From Pseudooceanicola sp. HF7 (GTDB lineage: Bacteria; Pseudomonadota; Alphaproteobacteria; Rhodobacterales; Rhodobacteraceae), in NCBI RefSeq assembly GCF_011806405.1, contig NZ_JAATOW010000001.1, positions 102,917-166,916 of the forward strand: a stretch of 64,000 nt of DNA. Reading direction: 5' to 3'. A program made the position numbers and the translations under genes. This document shows positions 24,560 to 34,141 of this stretch, in pieces; position 1 is the stretch's first letter; each line of letters starts with the position of its first letter. The notes under the pieces were generated by a model, which did not search any database, had not been told where the DNA came from, and saw only the letters and a list, made by a program, of their open reading frames with translations.

Positions 24560-25720
24560 ATGGATATAGAAGAGCTGCGCCGCGCCACGCCGGCCATCGG
24601 CAATGTCGTGCATTTCAACGCGGCCAGCAGCGGACTGGTGCCGGTGCAGGTGCTGTCGGCCATGGTCGCCCATCTTGAGGCAGAGGCCGGACTTGCGCCG
24701 CATGAGGCCGGGGTGGCCTCTGTCCCCGCGCGGGAAGGGGTGCGGGCGGAGGTGGCGGCGCTTATCGGCGCGCAGCCCTCCGAGGTCGCCTTTGCCGAAG
24801 GGTCCAGCCAGGCCTGGAACGCGGCCTTCGCGGCGCTGCCCGAGTTGCAACCGGGGGATCGGGTGCTGGTGGGGCGCCATGAGTGGGGTGGCAATGTCTT
24901 TACCCTGATGCAGGCCTGCGCCCGGCGTGGCGCGCGGCTTGAGGTCATCCCGGCGGGGCCGGACGGGCGCAGCGATCCGGGCGCGCTGTCGGCGATGCTG
25001 GACGATCGCGTGCGGCTGATCGTGATGACCTGGATGCCGGCCCATTGCGGCATCGCGGAGCCGGTGGCCGAGGTCGGCCGGATCGCGCGCGCCGCCGGGG
25101 TGCCCTATTTCCTGGATGCGGCCCAGGCGCTGGGCGTGGTGCCGGTGGACGTGACGGCGCTGGGCTGTGACGTGCTGGCCGCGCCGGGGCGCAAGGGGCT
25201 GCGCGGGCCCAAGGGTAGCGGCATCCTTTACGTGCGGCAGGATTTCCTGGAGCGGCTCACGCCCGGCGGGCTGAACGTGCGCGCGGCCAGCTGGACCGGC
25301 ACGGCGCCGGAGCTGCGCGCGGATGCTGGCCGGTTCGAGAGCAACGAATGCGCGCCCGCCGGGATCCTGGGGCTGGGCGCCGCGGTGCGCCTGGCCGCAG
25401 AGCTGGGCGTGGCGGCGCTGGCGGAGCGCAGTTTCGGCAAGGCGGCCTCTCTTCGGGGGGCGCTGCGGGCGGTGCCGGGGGTGCGCCTGCGCGAAGAGGG
25501 CCTGGCAGAGAGCCATATCACCACCTTCACCCATGTGGCCCTGTCCCCGGCAGAGGTGATGCAGCGGCTGGCCGATCAGCGGATCACGGTCAATGCGGTG
25601 CCGGCCGCCTACGGGCCGCTGGTGGATCTGCCGCAGGCCGGGGTGATCCGCGCCTCTGTCAGCTACCTGACCACGGAAGAGGAGATCGGCCACCTGGCAG
25701 AGGCCCTTTCGGGGATCTGA
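24560..25720 (+). CDS. Class V aminotransferase family PLP enzyme
   Basis: 386-aa fold-type I PLP enzyme of the NifS/isopenicillin N epimerase-like group. Visible are EGSSQAWNAAFAAL (about 74–87, phosphate-binding region), YFLDAAQALGVVPVDV (Asp contacting the pyridine N and the following Gln, about 183–198), and APGRKGLRGPKGSGILYV (about 207–224) with the Schiff-base Lys in G-R-K-G. There is no active-site Cys loop of the cysteine-desulfurase type, so a transaminase, racemase or C–S lyase activity is equally possible. It is divergent from the monooxygenase cluster and convergent with the molybdenum hydroxylase genes. Confidence 0.85.
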   Translation: MDIEELRRATPAIGNVVHFNAASSGLVPVQVLSAMVAHLEAEAGLAPHEAGVASVPAREGVRAEVAALIGAQPSEVAFAEGSSQAWNAAFAALPELQPGDRVLVGRHEWGGNVFTLMQACARRGARLEVIPAGPDGRSDPGALSAMLDDRVRLIVMTWMPAHCGIAEPVAEVGRIARAAGVPYFLDAAQALGVVPVDVTALGCDVLAAPGRKGLRGPKGSGILYVRQDFLERLTPGGLNVRAASWTGTAPELRADAGRFESNECAPAGILGLGAAVRLAAELGVAALAERSFGKAASLRGALRAVPGVRLREEGLAESHITTFTHVALSPAEVMQRLADQRITVNAVPAAYGPLVDLPQAGVIRASVSYLTTEEEIGHLAEALSGI

Positions 25721-25734
25721 GCCGGGGCGGGCGG

Positions 25735-25773
25735 CTTACTCCCACGCCTTACTCCCACGCCTTATTCCCATGC
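25735..25773 (-). repeat. 13-bp tandem repeat, three copies, at the end of the Mo-hydroxylase gene
   Basis: Units at 25735–25747, 25748–25760 and 25761–25773. On the minus strand each reads GCRTGGGARTAAG and contains a TAA. The third unit (first in transcription) contains the stop codon of the large subunit gene, so the gene's final codons have been duplicated downstream. Confidence 0.8.
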
Positions 25774-28700
25774 CGGCAGGTCGGGCGCGTAGCGGCTGCG
25801 CAGGTAGCGCGCCAGCGCGGCGATATCGGCGGCAGGGAGTTCGCGGGCAAAGGCGGGCATGTCGTGCAGGGCGGTGCCCTCGGGGGCCAGCAGCCCCTCT
25901 GCGATGACCTTTTCGGCGGTTTGCGGGCTGGGCGCGCGCAGGGCCGGGCTGGTGCCAAGGGGCACCTGCGCCACGGTGGCGCTGTCGGCAAAGACCGGTT
26001 CATGACAGGAGGCGCAGGCGCTGTCGTAGATCCGCGACATCCGTCCGGGCGGCGGCATCACGCGCTGGGTCAGCGCGGCGGGCTGGCCTGTGCCAAGCGT
26101 CGCAAGGTAGGTCGCCATGGCGGCGATATCGGCCGGCGGCAGGGTGGAGAGGCCCGCGATGACCTCTGCCATCGGGCCGGAGGCGGCGGCGCGCCCGGCA
26201 GCCACCCCGGTGGAGAGATAGGCGCGCAGCTGGTCCTCTGACCAGCCGCCGGGGACCCTGCCTGCCAGAGGCGGAGCGTACCAGCCGTTGACCTCTGCTC
26301 CGGCCAGCGCGGCCACCTCGCGTTCCGCCCCAAGCGCGTTGCGCGGCGTGTGGCAGGCAGAGCAATGGCCGACGGTTTCCACAAGGTAGCGGCCCCGGTT
26401 CCACTCGGCGTTGCGCGCAGGGTCAGGGCTCAGCGTGCCGGTCTTCAGGTCCAGGAGGTTCCAGCCCGCCAGCGCGGCGCGGGGCAGGGCCATCTGTGCC
26501 TCTGGGATCGCGTTGCGCACCGGCTCAAGCGTCTGGAGGTAGGCATAGAGCGCCTGCAGGTCGTCTTCTGCCATCCGGGTGAAGCTTGTGTAGGGGAAGG
26601 CGGGGAACAGGTGGCGCCCATCGCGCGAGATCCCCTGCCGCATGGCGCGGGCGAAGGCGGTATAGGACCAGCGCCCCATGCCGGTTTCCCCGTCCGGAGT
26701 GAGGTTGGTGGAATAGACCGTGCCGAAGGGCGTTTCTATCGCGCGGCCCCCGGCACTGGGGGCGCCGCCTTCTGCCGTGTGGCAGGAGGCGCAATTGCCA
26801 AGCGCGAACAGGTCCGCCCCGCGCTGGAGCGTGTCGGCTGTGTAGATCCCGGCGGCGGGCGGCGTGGCGGGCGCGATGGCGCGCATGCCGGGCAGAAGCG
26901 ACAGCCCCAGCCCGAAGACCGCCGCCGCGCTGCCCATCAGCCCTATGAGCTTCAGGTTGCGCCGGCGCGGCTTTTCGGGGCCGGGCAGGGCGGCGGGCCG
27001 GGGCGCATGGCCGAGCGCTTCGCGCATCTTTTCCGGCGTGAAGGGGGCGTGGCGCATCCGTACCCCGGTGGCATCCCAGATCGCATTGGCGATGGCCGCC
27101 GCTGCCGGGACGGCCGCGCTTTCGCCGGTGCCGAGCGGAGGATCGGCGGGATCGGCGATCACATGGGTGCGGATCTCAGGCAGTTGGTCGAAGCTGGCGA
27201 CCGGGTAATCGGCAAAGCTGCGGTCGCTGACGGAGATCGCATCAAAGCTGACTTCTTCGCGCAGCACCCGGGCGGCGGTCTGGATGACATTGCCGTGGAT
27301 CTGCTGGCGCACGCCCTCGGGGTTGATCACCAGCCCCTGGTCCTGGCCGACGGCAACGCGGGTCAGGGTGACCTCGCCGGTTTCGGTATCCACCGCCACA
27401 TCCGCCACCCAGGCTGCCGCAGCGGCGGCCAGGCCCGGGAAGGGGCCGTGGACATAGGTGGCAAAGGCAAAGCCCTGCCCATAGGCCATGCGCCCGTCGC
27501 GCTTCAGGCGCGGGGTGCGGCGGGGCTCCCAGCCGGCCTTTTCGGCGGTTTCGCGGATCAGCCGCGCCTGGCGGGGATCGTCGACATGGCGCAGGCGGAA
27601 GGCGACCGGATCCTCCTGGGCCTCTGCCGCCAGCTCATCGACAAAGCTTTCATGGGCGAAGGTATTGGGCAGGGCAGAGACCCCGCGCAGCCAGGAGGCG
27701 CGCACGATGGGGGCCATGTCATGGACGGTGATCTGCTTGTGGGGCACCCGGTAGGGCGGGATGATCGTGCGGTCGCCCATGTCCGAGGGGCGCGGCTCGG
27801 GGCTGATCCGGCCGGTCAGCAGCAGCGCCAGGTTGGGCCCGCGGTTGGAGGGATACCAGCTGTCGAAGCGGTAGCCGTGGAAGGCACTGTCCCTGAGGCT
27901 GCCGGAGACATCCATGATCTGGGCGGCGCCCTTGGGTTCCCAGAGCATTTCCTGCGCGCGCGTCAACTGGACCGAGACCGGCTTGCCGCAGGCGCGCGAC
28001 AGCAGCAGCGCATCCCCGGCCACGTCATCGGCGCAGTTTCGCCCGTAGCAGCCGGCGGCCTGGTGGCGGCGGATCTCTATCGCCTCTTCGGGCAGTTCCA
28101 CCAGCAGCGCGAGGTCCCCGCGCAGCATGTGCGGGTTCTGGGTGCCGGCCCAGCCCGGGGGCCGCCCGCCGTTCCAGTCCGCCACCGCGCAGGAGGGGCC
28201 AAGCGTGCCATGCATGTGCCAGGGCCAGGAATAGGAGCGGTCCAGCCGCGTGCCCTCTTGCAGGGCGGTGTCGATATCGCCGCTTGCCTCGCAGAGGCGC
28301 GGGGTGGAGGGCTGGGCACGGATCGTTTGCGCGGCCTCCTCCATGTCCGGCAGATCCGGGGGCAAGGCCCAGTCCACCGGCAGGGCCTCTGCCAGTTGGC
28401 GGGCGATATGGGCATGGGTGGCCAGCACCGCCAGGAAATCGCCGATCCGGTGGACGCCAAGGTAGCCGTCGCGCCCGGAGATGGCGCTTTCGTCGTAGCC
28501 CAGCAAGGAGTGGCCGATGAAATCGCCGCTATCGCGCCCGGCGTAGGGCGGGCGGATCACGTGGCCATGCACCATGCCCGGCACGCGGACATCCTGGATG
28601 TAGTCGAAGTTCCCGGTCAGCTTGGCGGGCAGGTCGTGGCGCGGGGCGCTGGCGCCCACCACGCGGTAGCTCGCAGGGTCCTTCACCGGGTGGTCGGGGT

Positions 28701-29121
28701 CAAGCTCCAGCACCACCGGCTCGCGCAGCAGCTCTGCATAGGGCAGGGAGGTGTCGCCGTGCAGGAAGTGGCCATCGGCGCTGTGCAGGGCCTCTGGCGG
28801 GGCGTTCAGGCGCAGGGCGGCGGCGGCGCGCAGCCAGGCATGGGCCTGGGCGGCGGCGGTGCGCAGGGGGCGGGCGGTGACCTGGATCGTTTCAGAGGCG
28901 ATGGTGGGCCCCTGGTCCGGCGTCTGCGCCGTGTCGCCCAGCGTCATGGTGACGGACCCCAGCGGCAGGTCGAGCTCTTCCGCGACGATCTGGGCCAGGG
29001 CGGTGGTGATCCCGGTGCCGAGGTCCACATGCCCGTTGAAGCCGGTGGCGGTGCCATCGGCGTGCACCACCAGGAAGGTTTCCGCTCCGCGGGGCGTGGC
29101 ACGGGTGAGGGTCAGGGTCAT
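25762..29121 (-). CDS. Molybdopterin hydroxylase large subunit fused to triheme cytochrome c (NicB/IorB-like)
   Basis: 1119 aa. The first about 720 residues are the xanthine-dehydrogenase-like molybdopterin-cytosine-dinucleotide domain of the isoquinoline/nicotinate hydroxylase branch (FNGHVDLGTGITTALAQIVAEELDLP, RGVSALPNTFAHESFVDELA, GTGESAAVPAAAAIANAI). A hydrophobic segment (about 731–752) follows, then three cytochrome c domains with CASCH (about 777), CSACH (about 917) and CASCH (about 1036). In NicAB this build passes electrons from ring hydroxylation to the respiratory chain. The substrate is probably an N-heteroaromatic or aldehyde but unproven. It follows the [2Fe-2S] subunit gene by 48 bp. 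Confidence 0.9.
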   Translation of the reverse strand: MTLTLTRATPRGAETFLVVHADGTATGFNGHVDLGTGITTALAQIVAEELDLPLGSVTMTLGDTAQTPDQGPTIASETIQVTARPLRTAAAQAHAWLRAAAALRLNAPPEALHSADGHFLHGDTSLPYAELLREPVVLELDPDHPVKDPASYRVVGASAPRHDLPAKLTGNFDYIQDVRVPGMVHGHVIRPPYAGRDSGDFIGHSLLGYDESAISGRDGYLGVHRIGDFLAVLATHAHIARQLAEALPVDWALPPDLPDMEEAAQTIRAQPSTPRLCEASGDIDTALQEGTRLDRSYSWPWHMHGTLGPSCAVADWNGGRPPGWAGTQNPHMLRGDLALLVELPEEAIEIRRHQAAGCYGRNCADDVAGDALLLSRACGKPVSVQLTRAQEMLWEPKGAAQIMDVSGSLRDSAFHGYRFDSWYPSNRGPNLALLLTGRISPEPRPSDMGDRTIIPPYRVPHKQITVHDMAPIVRASWLRGVSALPNTFAHESFVDELAAEAQEDPVAFRLRHVDDPRQARLIRETAEKAGWEPRRTPRLKRDGRMAYGQGFAFATYVHGPFPGLAAAAAAWVADVAVDTETGEVTLTRVAVGQDQGLVINPEGVRQQIHGNVIQTAARVLREEVSFDAISVSDRSFADYPVASFDQLPEIRTHVIADPADPPLGTGESAAVPAAAAIANAIWDATGVRMRHAPFTPEKMREALGHAPRPAALPGPEKPRRRNLKLIGLMGSAAAVFGLGLSLLPGMRAIAPATPPAAGIYTADTLQRGADLFALGNCASCHTAEGGAPSAGGRAIETPFGTVYSTNLTPDGETGMGRWSYTAFARAMRQGISRDGRHLFPAFPYTSFTRMAEDDLQALYAYLQTLEPVRNAIPEAQMALPRAALAGWNLLDLKTGTLSPDPARNAEWNRGRYLVETVGHCSACHTPRNALGAEREVAALAGAEVNGWYAPPLAGRVPGGWSEDQLRAYLSTGVAAGRAAASGPMAEVIAGLSTLPPADIAAMATYLATLGTGQPAALTQRVMPPPGRMSRIYDSACASCHEPVFADSATVAQVPLGTSPALRAPSPQTAEKVIAEGLLAPEGTALHDMPAFARELPAADIAALARYLRSRYAPDLPAWE

Positions 29122-29169
29122 CTCGCAGCCTCTGGCGGGCGGAAGGCGGGCGGTTTCGCCGGGGACAGC

Positions 29170-29661
29170 TCAGTCATCCGCGGCCTGCATCAGCTTGGCG
29201 GCGGCACGGACCGAGGCGATGATCTCCACGTGGGCCCCGCAGCGGCAGATGTTGTGGCGCAGGGCATCGCGGATCTGGGCCTCTGACGGGTCGGGCGTGC
29301 GCCTGAGAAGCGCGACGGAGGTCATGACCATGCCGTTCAGGCAGTAGCCGCATTGCGCGCCCTGGGCCTTGAGGAAGCCTTCCTGCACGGGATGCAGGGT
29401 GCCATCGGGGGCGGCAAGCCCTTCCAGCGTGGTGATCTCGGCGCCCTCGACGCGGTGCATGCGCAGCAGGCAGGACCGCGCGGGCACGCCATGCACCAGC
29501 ACCGTGCAGGCGCCGCACTGGGCCAGGCCGCAGCCGTATTTCGGCCCGTTCAGTCCAAGCTCTGCCCGCAGCACGTCCAGCAGCATCCGGCCGGGATCGA
29601 CCGAGAGCGCATGGCGGGCGGCGTTCACCTGCACCGAGATTTCCCGTTTCTCGCCAGTCAC
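29170..29661 (-). CDS. Molybdopterin hydroxylase [2Fe-2S] subunit (NicA/IorA-like)
   Basis: 163 aa with two iron–sulfur domains: a plant-type ferredoxin domain with YGCGLAQCGACTVLVHGVPARSC (about 41–63) and an α-helical domain with QCGYCLNGMVM and CRCGAH (about 103–145). All eight cysteines are present. It transfers electrons from the molybdenum centre of the partner subunit to its cytochrome domains. It is the first gene of the two-gene operon. No separate FAD subunit gene is present, consistent with the two-subunit NicAB/IorAB class. Dedicated maturation genes (XdhC, MobA) are not in the window. Confidence 0.93.
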   Translation of the reverse strand: MTGEKREISVQVNAARHALSVDPGRMLLDVLRAELGLNGPKYGCGLAQCGACTVLVHGVPARSCLLRMHRVEGAEITTLEGLAAPDGTLHPVQEGFLKAQGAQCGYCLNGMVMTSVALLRRTPDPSEAQIRDALRHNICRCGAHVEIIASVRAAAKLMQAADD

Positions 29662-30048
29662 TTTGTAATGCCTGTCACCTTTTCACGCCCGTCGCCCTTT
29701 GAAGCCTGTCACGCCAGTTCCCTTCCCTTGGTGTTTCGCCCGGATGTTGCCTTCGGGTCTGTCTTGTCACCGTCTTTAGCCTTGCGCCAGTGAGCCACGG
29801 ATCGGCCTGCTGCTCAACTACCCAGAGGCCTTTCCTGCGCCTTCATCAACAGGCCGGGCCCGGGCGCGGCTGGGCGGAGCGAGATTGTATGCATAGAAAC
29901 AGATGGCAGGTGGTGCGCGTCAAGCCCGCAAGAGGCCGGATCGGACGGCTTGGGACAAAGTGACCGTTTCGGCGGCATTTGCCCCCATCTGCTTGACCCG
30001 GGGCCGCGCGGGGGCCATGAAAACCTTGCCCGCAACCCGGAGGATGGT
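29662..30048. other. Divergent promoter region, no gene seen
   Basis: Gap between the divergent Mo-hydroxylase operon and the ABC exporter gene. No hairpin, repeat or confident promoter box was found. The exporter frame is open from 29950, but that extension lacks family similarity. Confidence 0.4.
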
Positions 30049-31851
30049 TTGGCCCGAAGACCCACGACACTCGACACGGCTGCCCTTGACCGTGAAAAAT
30101 CCCGCCGCGTTGGCGCGCTCAGGCAGCTCTGGCCCTTCCTGAAACCCTATCGCGGCATGATGGCTGGGGCCATCGCCGCGCTGATCCTGACGGCCTCTGT
30201 TTCGCTCATCCTGCCGATCGCGGTGCGCCGGGTGGTGGATACCTTCAACTCTGATCAGATCGGGCTGCTGGACAAGTATTTCGGCGCCGCCATCGGGATC
30301 GCGGGCCTTTTGGCCATCGGGACCGGGCTGCGCTATGCGCTGGTCACCAAGCTGGGCGAACGGGTCGTGGCCGATATCCGCAAGGCGGTCTTCGCCCGCG
30401 TGATCGGCATGAGCCCGGCGTTTTACGAAACCACGATGACCGGCGAGGTGCTGAGCCGGATCACCACGGATACAACGCTGATCCAGTCGGTCATCGGCTC
30501 TTCCGTCTCTGTCGCGCTGCGCAACGTGCTGATCTTCATCGGCGGCATGGGGTTGATGCTGTTCACCTCTGCCAAGCTGACGGGGCTGGTGTTGCTGCTG
30601 GTGCCGCTGGTGGTGGTGCCGATCCTGACGCTGGGCCGCCGCCTGCGCCGGCTGAGCAAGGAAAACCAGGACTGGATCGCGGCCTCTTCCGGCAATGCGA
30701 GCGAGGCGCTGCTGTCGGTCCAGACGGTGCAGGCCTTTACCCACGAGGGGCTGAGCCGCGCCGCCTTCGACCAGGTGACCGAGGAAAGCTACCGGTCCGC
30801 CATCGCGCGCATCCTGACGCGGGCGGTGATGACGATCATCGTGATCTTCCTGGTCTTCTCCGGTGTGGTCGGCGTGCTGTGGATCGGCGCGCAGGACGTG
30901 CGCATGGGCACGATGTCGTCCGGCGCGCTGGTGCAATTCGTGATCTACGCGGTCATGGTCGCCGGGGCCGTCGCCGCGCTGAGCGAGATCTGGGGCGAGC
31001 TGCAGCGCGCCGCCGGCGCCACGGAGCGCCTGGTCGAGCTTCTGTCGGTTGAGGACAGCGTGAAGGATCCGGTCAAGCCGCTGGATCCGCCCGATCCGGT
31101 GCGCGGCGAGATCACCTTTGAAAACGTGTCGTTCCATTACCCGTCGCGGCCCGGCAGCCCGGCGCTGGACGCGGTGAACCTGACCATCCGCCCGGGAGAG
31201 ACCGTGGCGCTGGTGGGCCCCTCGGGCGCGGGGAAATCGACGATCATCCAGATGATCCAGCGCTTCTACGATCCCGCCGAGGGCCGGGTGTTGCTGGATG
31301 GCGTGGACCTGAGCGCCATGGCGCGCAGTGATTTCCGCCGCTCCGTCGCGCTGGTGCCGCAGGATCCGGTCATCTTTGCCGATACTGCGCGCGAGAACAT
31401 CCGCTTCGGCTGGCCCGGTGCGCCGGACGCAGAGGTCGAGGAGGCCGCGCGCTCGGCCGCGGCGGATCAGTTCATCCGCGCCTTGCCGGAGGGCTATGAA
31501 AGCCCGGTGGGCGAACGCGGCGTGATGCTGTCGGGCGGCCAGAAGCAGCGCATCGCCATCGCGCGGGCCATCCTGCGCGATGCGCCGGTGCTGCTGCTGG
31601 ACGAGGCGACAAGCGCGCTGGATGCCGAAAGCGAGCGGCTGGTGCAGCAGGCGATCGAGCGGCTGGCGCAGGGGCGGACCACGGTGATCGTGGCGCACCG
31701 CCTGGCCACCGTGAAGAAGGCCGATCGCATCGTGGTCATGGACGAGGGCCGCATCGTCGCCGAAGGCCCCCATGACGAGCTGGTGGCCCAGGGCGGTCTT
31801 TACGCCCGCCTGGCGCGGTTGCAGTTCACCGATGGCTCTGCCGCCGCCTGA
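30049..31851 (+). CDS. ABC transporter, fused permease and ATPase (MsbA-like exporter)
   Basis: 600-aa half-transporter from a TTG start at 30049 preceded by GGAGGA; an ATG at 29950 is in frame but gives an unusual extension. Six membrane helices cover about residues 25–310. The ATPase domain contains LVGPSGAGKSTII (Walker A), LVPQDPVIFADTARENI (Q-loop), LSGGQKQRIAIARAI (signature), VLLLDEATSALD (Walker B) and the switch His in VIVAHRLATV. It works as a homodimer exporting lipids or hydrophobic compounds; the substrate is not evident. A terminator follows at 31883–31916. Confidence 0.92.
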   Translation: MARRPTTLDTAALDREKSRRVGALRQLWPFLKPYRGMMAGAIAALILTASVSLILPIAVRRVVDTFNSDQIGLLDKYFGAAIGIAGLLAIGTGLRYALVTKLGERVVADIRKAVFARVIGMSPAFYETTMTGEVLSRITTDTTLIQSVIGSSVSVALRNVLIFIGGMGLMLFTSAKLTGLVLLLVPLVVVPILTLGRRLRRLSKENQDWIAASSGNASEALLSVQTVQAFTHEGLSRAAFDQVTEESYRSAIARILTRAVMTIIVIFLVFSGVVGVLWIGAQDVRMGTMSSGALVQFVIYAVMVAGAVAALSEIWGELQRAAGATERLVELLSVEDSVKDPVKPLDPPDPVRGEITFENVSFHYPSRPGSPALDAVNLTIRPGETVALVGPSGAGKSTIIQMIQRFYDPAEGRVLLDGVDLSAMARSDFRRSVALVPQDPVIFADTARENIRFGWPGAPDAEVEEAARSAAADQFIRALPEGYESPVGERGVMLSGGQKQRIAIARAILRDAPVLLLDEATSALDAESERLVQQAIERLAQGRTTVIVAHRLATVKKADRIVVMDEGRIVAEGPHDELVAQGGLYARLARLQFTDGSAAA

Positions 31852-31882
31852 GCGCTTCGGGCCCAAGGCGCCGTAAAGCAAC

Positions 31883-31916
31883 AGGGGCAGGGGCCGGGTG
31901 GCCGCTGCCCCTTTTT
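31883..31916 (+). terminator. Intrinsic terminator after the ABC exporter
   Basis: AGGGGCAG (31883–31890) pairs with CTGCCCCT (31905–31912), with an inner GGCC/GGCC pairing, followed by TTTTT at 31912–31916. Confidence 0.85.
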
Positions 31917-32147
31917 CATGGCTGGATCATGGCCGCGGCCTGTGCCCGGGCGCGGCAGAGAGATTGTCTTGGCCCCCCGGAACGCTTATCTGTTTCTTCT
32001 GACCTGACGCAGGGTTGCTGCGGTGAGGCGCGCGGGATACGCGACGTTGACGGACCTTCAACGCAGCGTAACACTTGCGCAAATTCCCATCCGGGAAACT
32101 CTTGTGCGGACCCTGACCCGCCCTGAGGAGGAGCGGAGGGGAGCTGA

Positions 32148-34061
32148 ATGGGAGGAGAGAACTTGGCCTACACAGGTGTCGAGGGCGCAAAACGCCTGAC
32201 CAATGAAATGCCATGGGAGGCGCGGGACGTTCCCAAGACCGTCTTCGAGATGATCAGCCGGACCGCCACGGCCTTCCCCGAGCGCAACGCGATTTCCTTC
32301 CAGCTTGAATCCGGTCCCGGGGACCGCGCAGAGACGCTGAGCTGGCGGCAGTTCCAGGGCCAGGTGGCGCAGGCGGCGAACATGTTCCGCGCCATGGGCG
32401 TGGGGGCGGATGACGTGGTGGCGCTGGTGCTGCCCAATTGCCTGGAGACCGCTGTTGTCACCCTGGGCGGCATGGTCGCGGGCATCGTGAACCCGATCAA
32501 CCCGCTGCTGGAAGCGGAACAGATCGCCTCCATCCTGCGGGAGACCGGGGCGAAGGTCGTGGTCACGCTGAAGAGCTTCCCCAAGTCCGACGTGGCCCAG
32601 AAGACCGCAGAGGCCGTGCGCCATGCGCCGGCCTGTCACACGGTGCTGGAAATCGACCTGAACCGCTACCTGGGCCCGCCCAAGTCCTGGCTGGTGCCGC
32701 TGCTGCGCCCCAAGATGCCTGCGCGCTGCCATGCGGACGTGAAGCCGCTGCTGGCCGAGATGGCGAAATATCCCACGACCCTGCAATTCGACGACAGGCC
32801 GGAAGACCGCGTGGCGGCCTATTTCCACACCGGCGGCACCACCGGCATGCCCAAGGTGGCGCGCCACCTGGTGTCCGGCATTGTCTACAACGGCTGGCTG
32901 GGGGCCACGCTGCTGTTCCGCGAGGACGACAGCATCATGTGCCCGCTGCCCATGTTCCATGTCTTTGCCTGCCAGGTGATGCTGATCGGCGCGGCGACAT
33001 CGGGCGCGCATATCGTCTTCCCCACCCCTGCCGGCTACCGGGGCGATGGGGTCTTCGACAACTTCTGGAAGCTCTGCGAGCGCTGGAAATCTACCTTCAT
33101 CATCGGGGTGCCCACGGCCTTTTCCGCGCTGATGCAGCGCCCGGTGGATGCGGACCTGTCCACGGTGAAACTGGCGTTTTCCGGCTCTGCCGCCCTGCCG
33201 CAGGAGCTGTTCAAGCGGTTCGAGAAGGCCGCCGGCGTCAAGATCCTGGAGGGCTACGGGCTGACCGAGGCGACCTGCCTGGTCTCCTGCAACCCGGACC
33301 AGGGCGAGCGCAAGTACGGCTCTGTCGGGGTGCCGTTCCCTTACACGGAGGTGCGCATCCTGGACAATTCCCAGGGGGAGGTCCGCGAATGCGGGCCCGA
33401 CGAGGTCGGAGAGATCTGCATCGCCAGCCCCGGCGTCTATCCCGGCTCCACCTACACGGAGGCGGCCAAGAACGCGGACCTGTTCCATTACGATCGCTAC
33501 CTGCGCACCGGGGACCTGGGGCGGCTGGATGAAGAGGGCTACCTGTTCATCACCGGCCGGGCCAAGGACCTGATCATCCGGGGCGGGCACAACATCGATC
33601 CGGCGGTGATCGAGGATGCCCTTGCCTCTCACCGCGACGTGGCCTTTGCCGGGGCGATCGGCCAGCCCGATGCCCGCGCCGGAGAGCTGCCCTGCGTCTA
33701 CGTTGAGCTGGTGGCCGGTGCCACGGCGGATGCCGAGGAGCTGATGGCCCATTGCAAGGTCCATGTTCATGAGCGCGCCGCGATCCCCAAGCACGTGGAG
33801 ATCCTGGACGAGCTGCCGAAAACCGCCGTGGGCAAGGTCTTCAAGCCGGACCTGCGCAAGCTGGCGATCAAGCGGGTCTATGACGCGGCCCTGGCGGATG
33901 CCGGGGTGGCGGCAGAGGTCACGGAGGTCGTGGATGACCGCAAGCGCGGGCTGACCGCCCGGCTGCGCCGCACGGGCGAGGTGGATCAAGAGAAGCTGCG
34001 CCATGTGCTGGGCAACTTCACCCGCCCCTGGGAGTGGGCCGAGGCGACCGAAGCCGCCTGA
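32148..34061 (+). CDS. Acyl-CoA synthetase (AMP-forming)
   Basis: 637-aa ANL-superfamily enzyme activating a carboxylic acid to its CoA thioester through an acyl-AMP. Motifs: YFHTGGTTGMPKVARH (P-loop A3, about 225–240), PLPMFHVFA, EGYGLTEATC (A5, about 367), YLRTGDLGRLDEEGYLFITGRAKDLIIRGGHNIDP (A7–A8, about 450–484) and the A10 lysine in LPKTAVGKVFKPDLR (about 564). Chain-length specificity is not readable. Both the ATG at 32148 and a TTG 15 nt later have good ribosome-binding sites, so the exact start is uncertain. It is a single gene followed by a terminator. Confidence 0.93.
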   Translation: MGGENLAYTGVEGAKRLTNEMPWEARDVPKTVFEMISRTATAFPERNAISFQLESGPGDRAETLSWRQFQGQVAQAANMFRAMGVGADDVVALVLPNCLETAVVTLGGMVAGIVNPINPLLEAEQIASILRETGAKVVVTLKSFPKSDVAQKTAEAVRHAPACHTVLEIDLNRYLGPPKSWLVPLLRPKMPARCHADVKPLLAEMAKYPTTLQFDDRPEDRVAAYFHTGGTTGMPKVARHLVSGIVYNGWLGATLLFREDDSIMCPLPMFHVFACQVMLIGAATSGAHIVFPTPAGYRGDGVFDNFWKLCERWKSTFIIGVPTAFSALMQRPVDADLSTVKLAFSGSAALPQELFKRFEKAAGVKILEGYGLTEATCLVSCNPDQGERKYGSVGVPFPYTEVRILDNSQGEVRECGPDEVGEICIASPGVYPGSTYTEAAKNADLFHYDRYLRTGDLGRLDEEGYLFITGRAKDLIIRGGHNIDPAVIEDALASHRDVAFAGAIGQPDARAGELPCVYVELVAGATADAEELMAHCKVHVHERAAIPKHVEILDELPKTAVGKVFKPDLRKLAIKRVYDAALADAGVAAEVTEVVDDRKRGLTARLRRTGEVDQEKLRHVLGNFTRPWEWAEATEAA

Positions 34062-34116
34062 GCCGCGCCCGCCCGTCGCTGAGGGGCGGCAAGGCACGGG
34101 CAGTGAGACCAGATTG

Positions 34117-34141
34117 GCCGGGCCTTCGGGGCCCGGCTTTT
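34117..34141 (+). terminator. Intrinsic terminator of the acyl-CoA synthetase gene
   Basis: GCCGGGCC (34117–34124), a 5-nt loop, GGCCCGGC (34130–34137), then TTTT; about 55 bp after the stop. Confidence 0.88.

Noticed and set aside
26350..29286. Very long open frame antisense to the Mo-hydroxylase gene
   Set aside because: It mirrors the codon structure of a real GC-rich gene, with His/Gly/Arg-rich composition, no ribosome-binding site and no recognisable domain; the minus-strand gene has full motifs.
29920..31881. Long antisense frame opposite the ABC exporter, with similar ones opposite the acyl-CoA synthetase and murA
   Set aside because: Composition dominated by His, Arg, Gln and Gly as expected for complement frames of GC-rich genes; the sense strands contain complete catalytic motifs.
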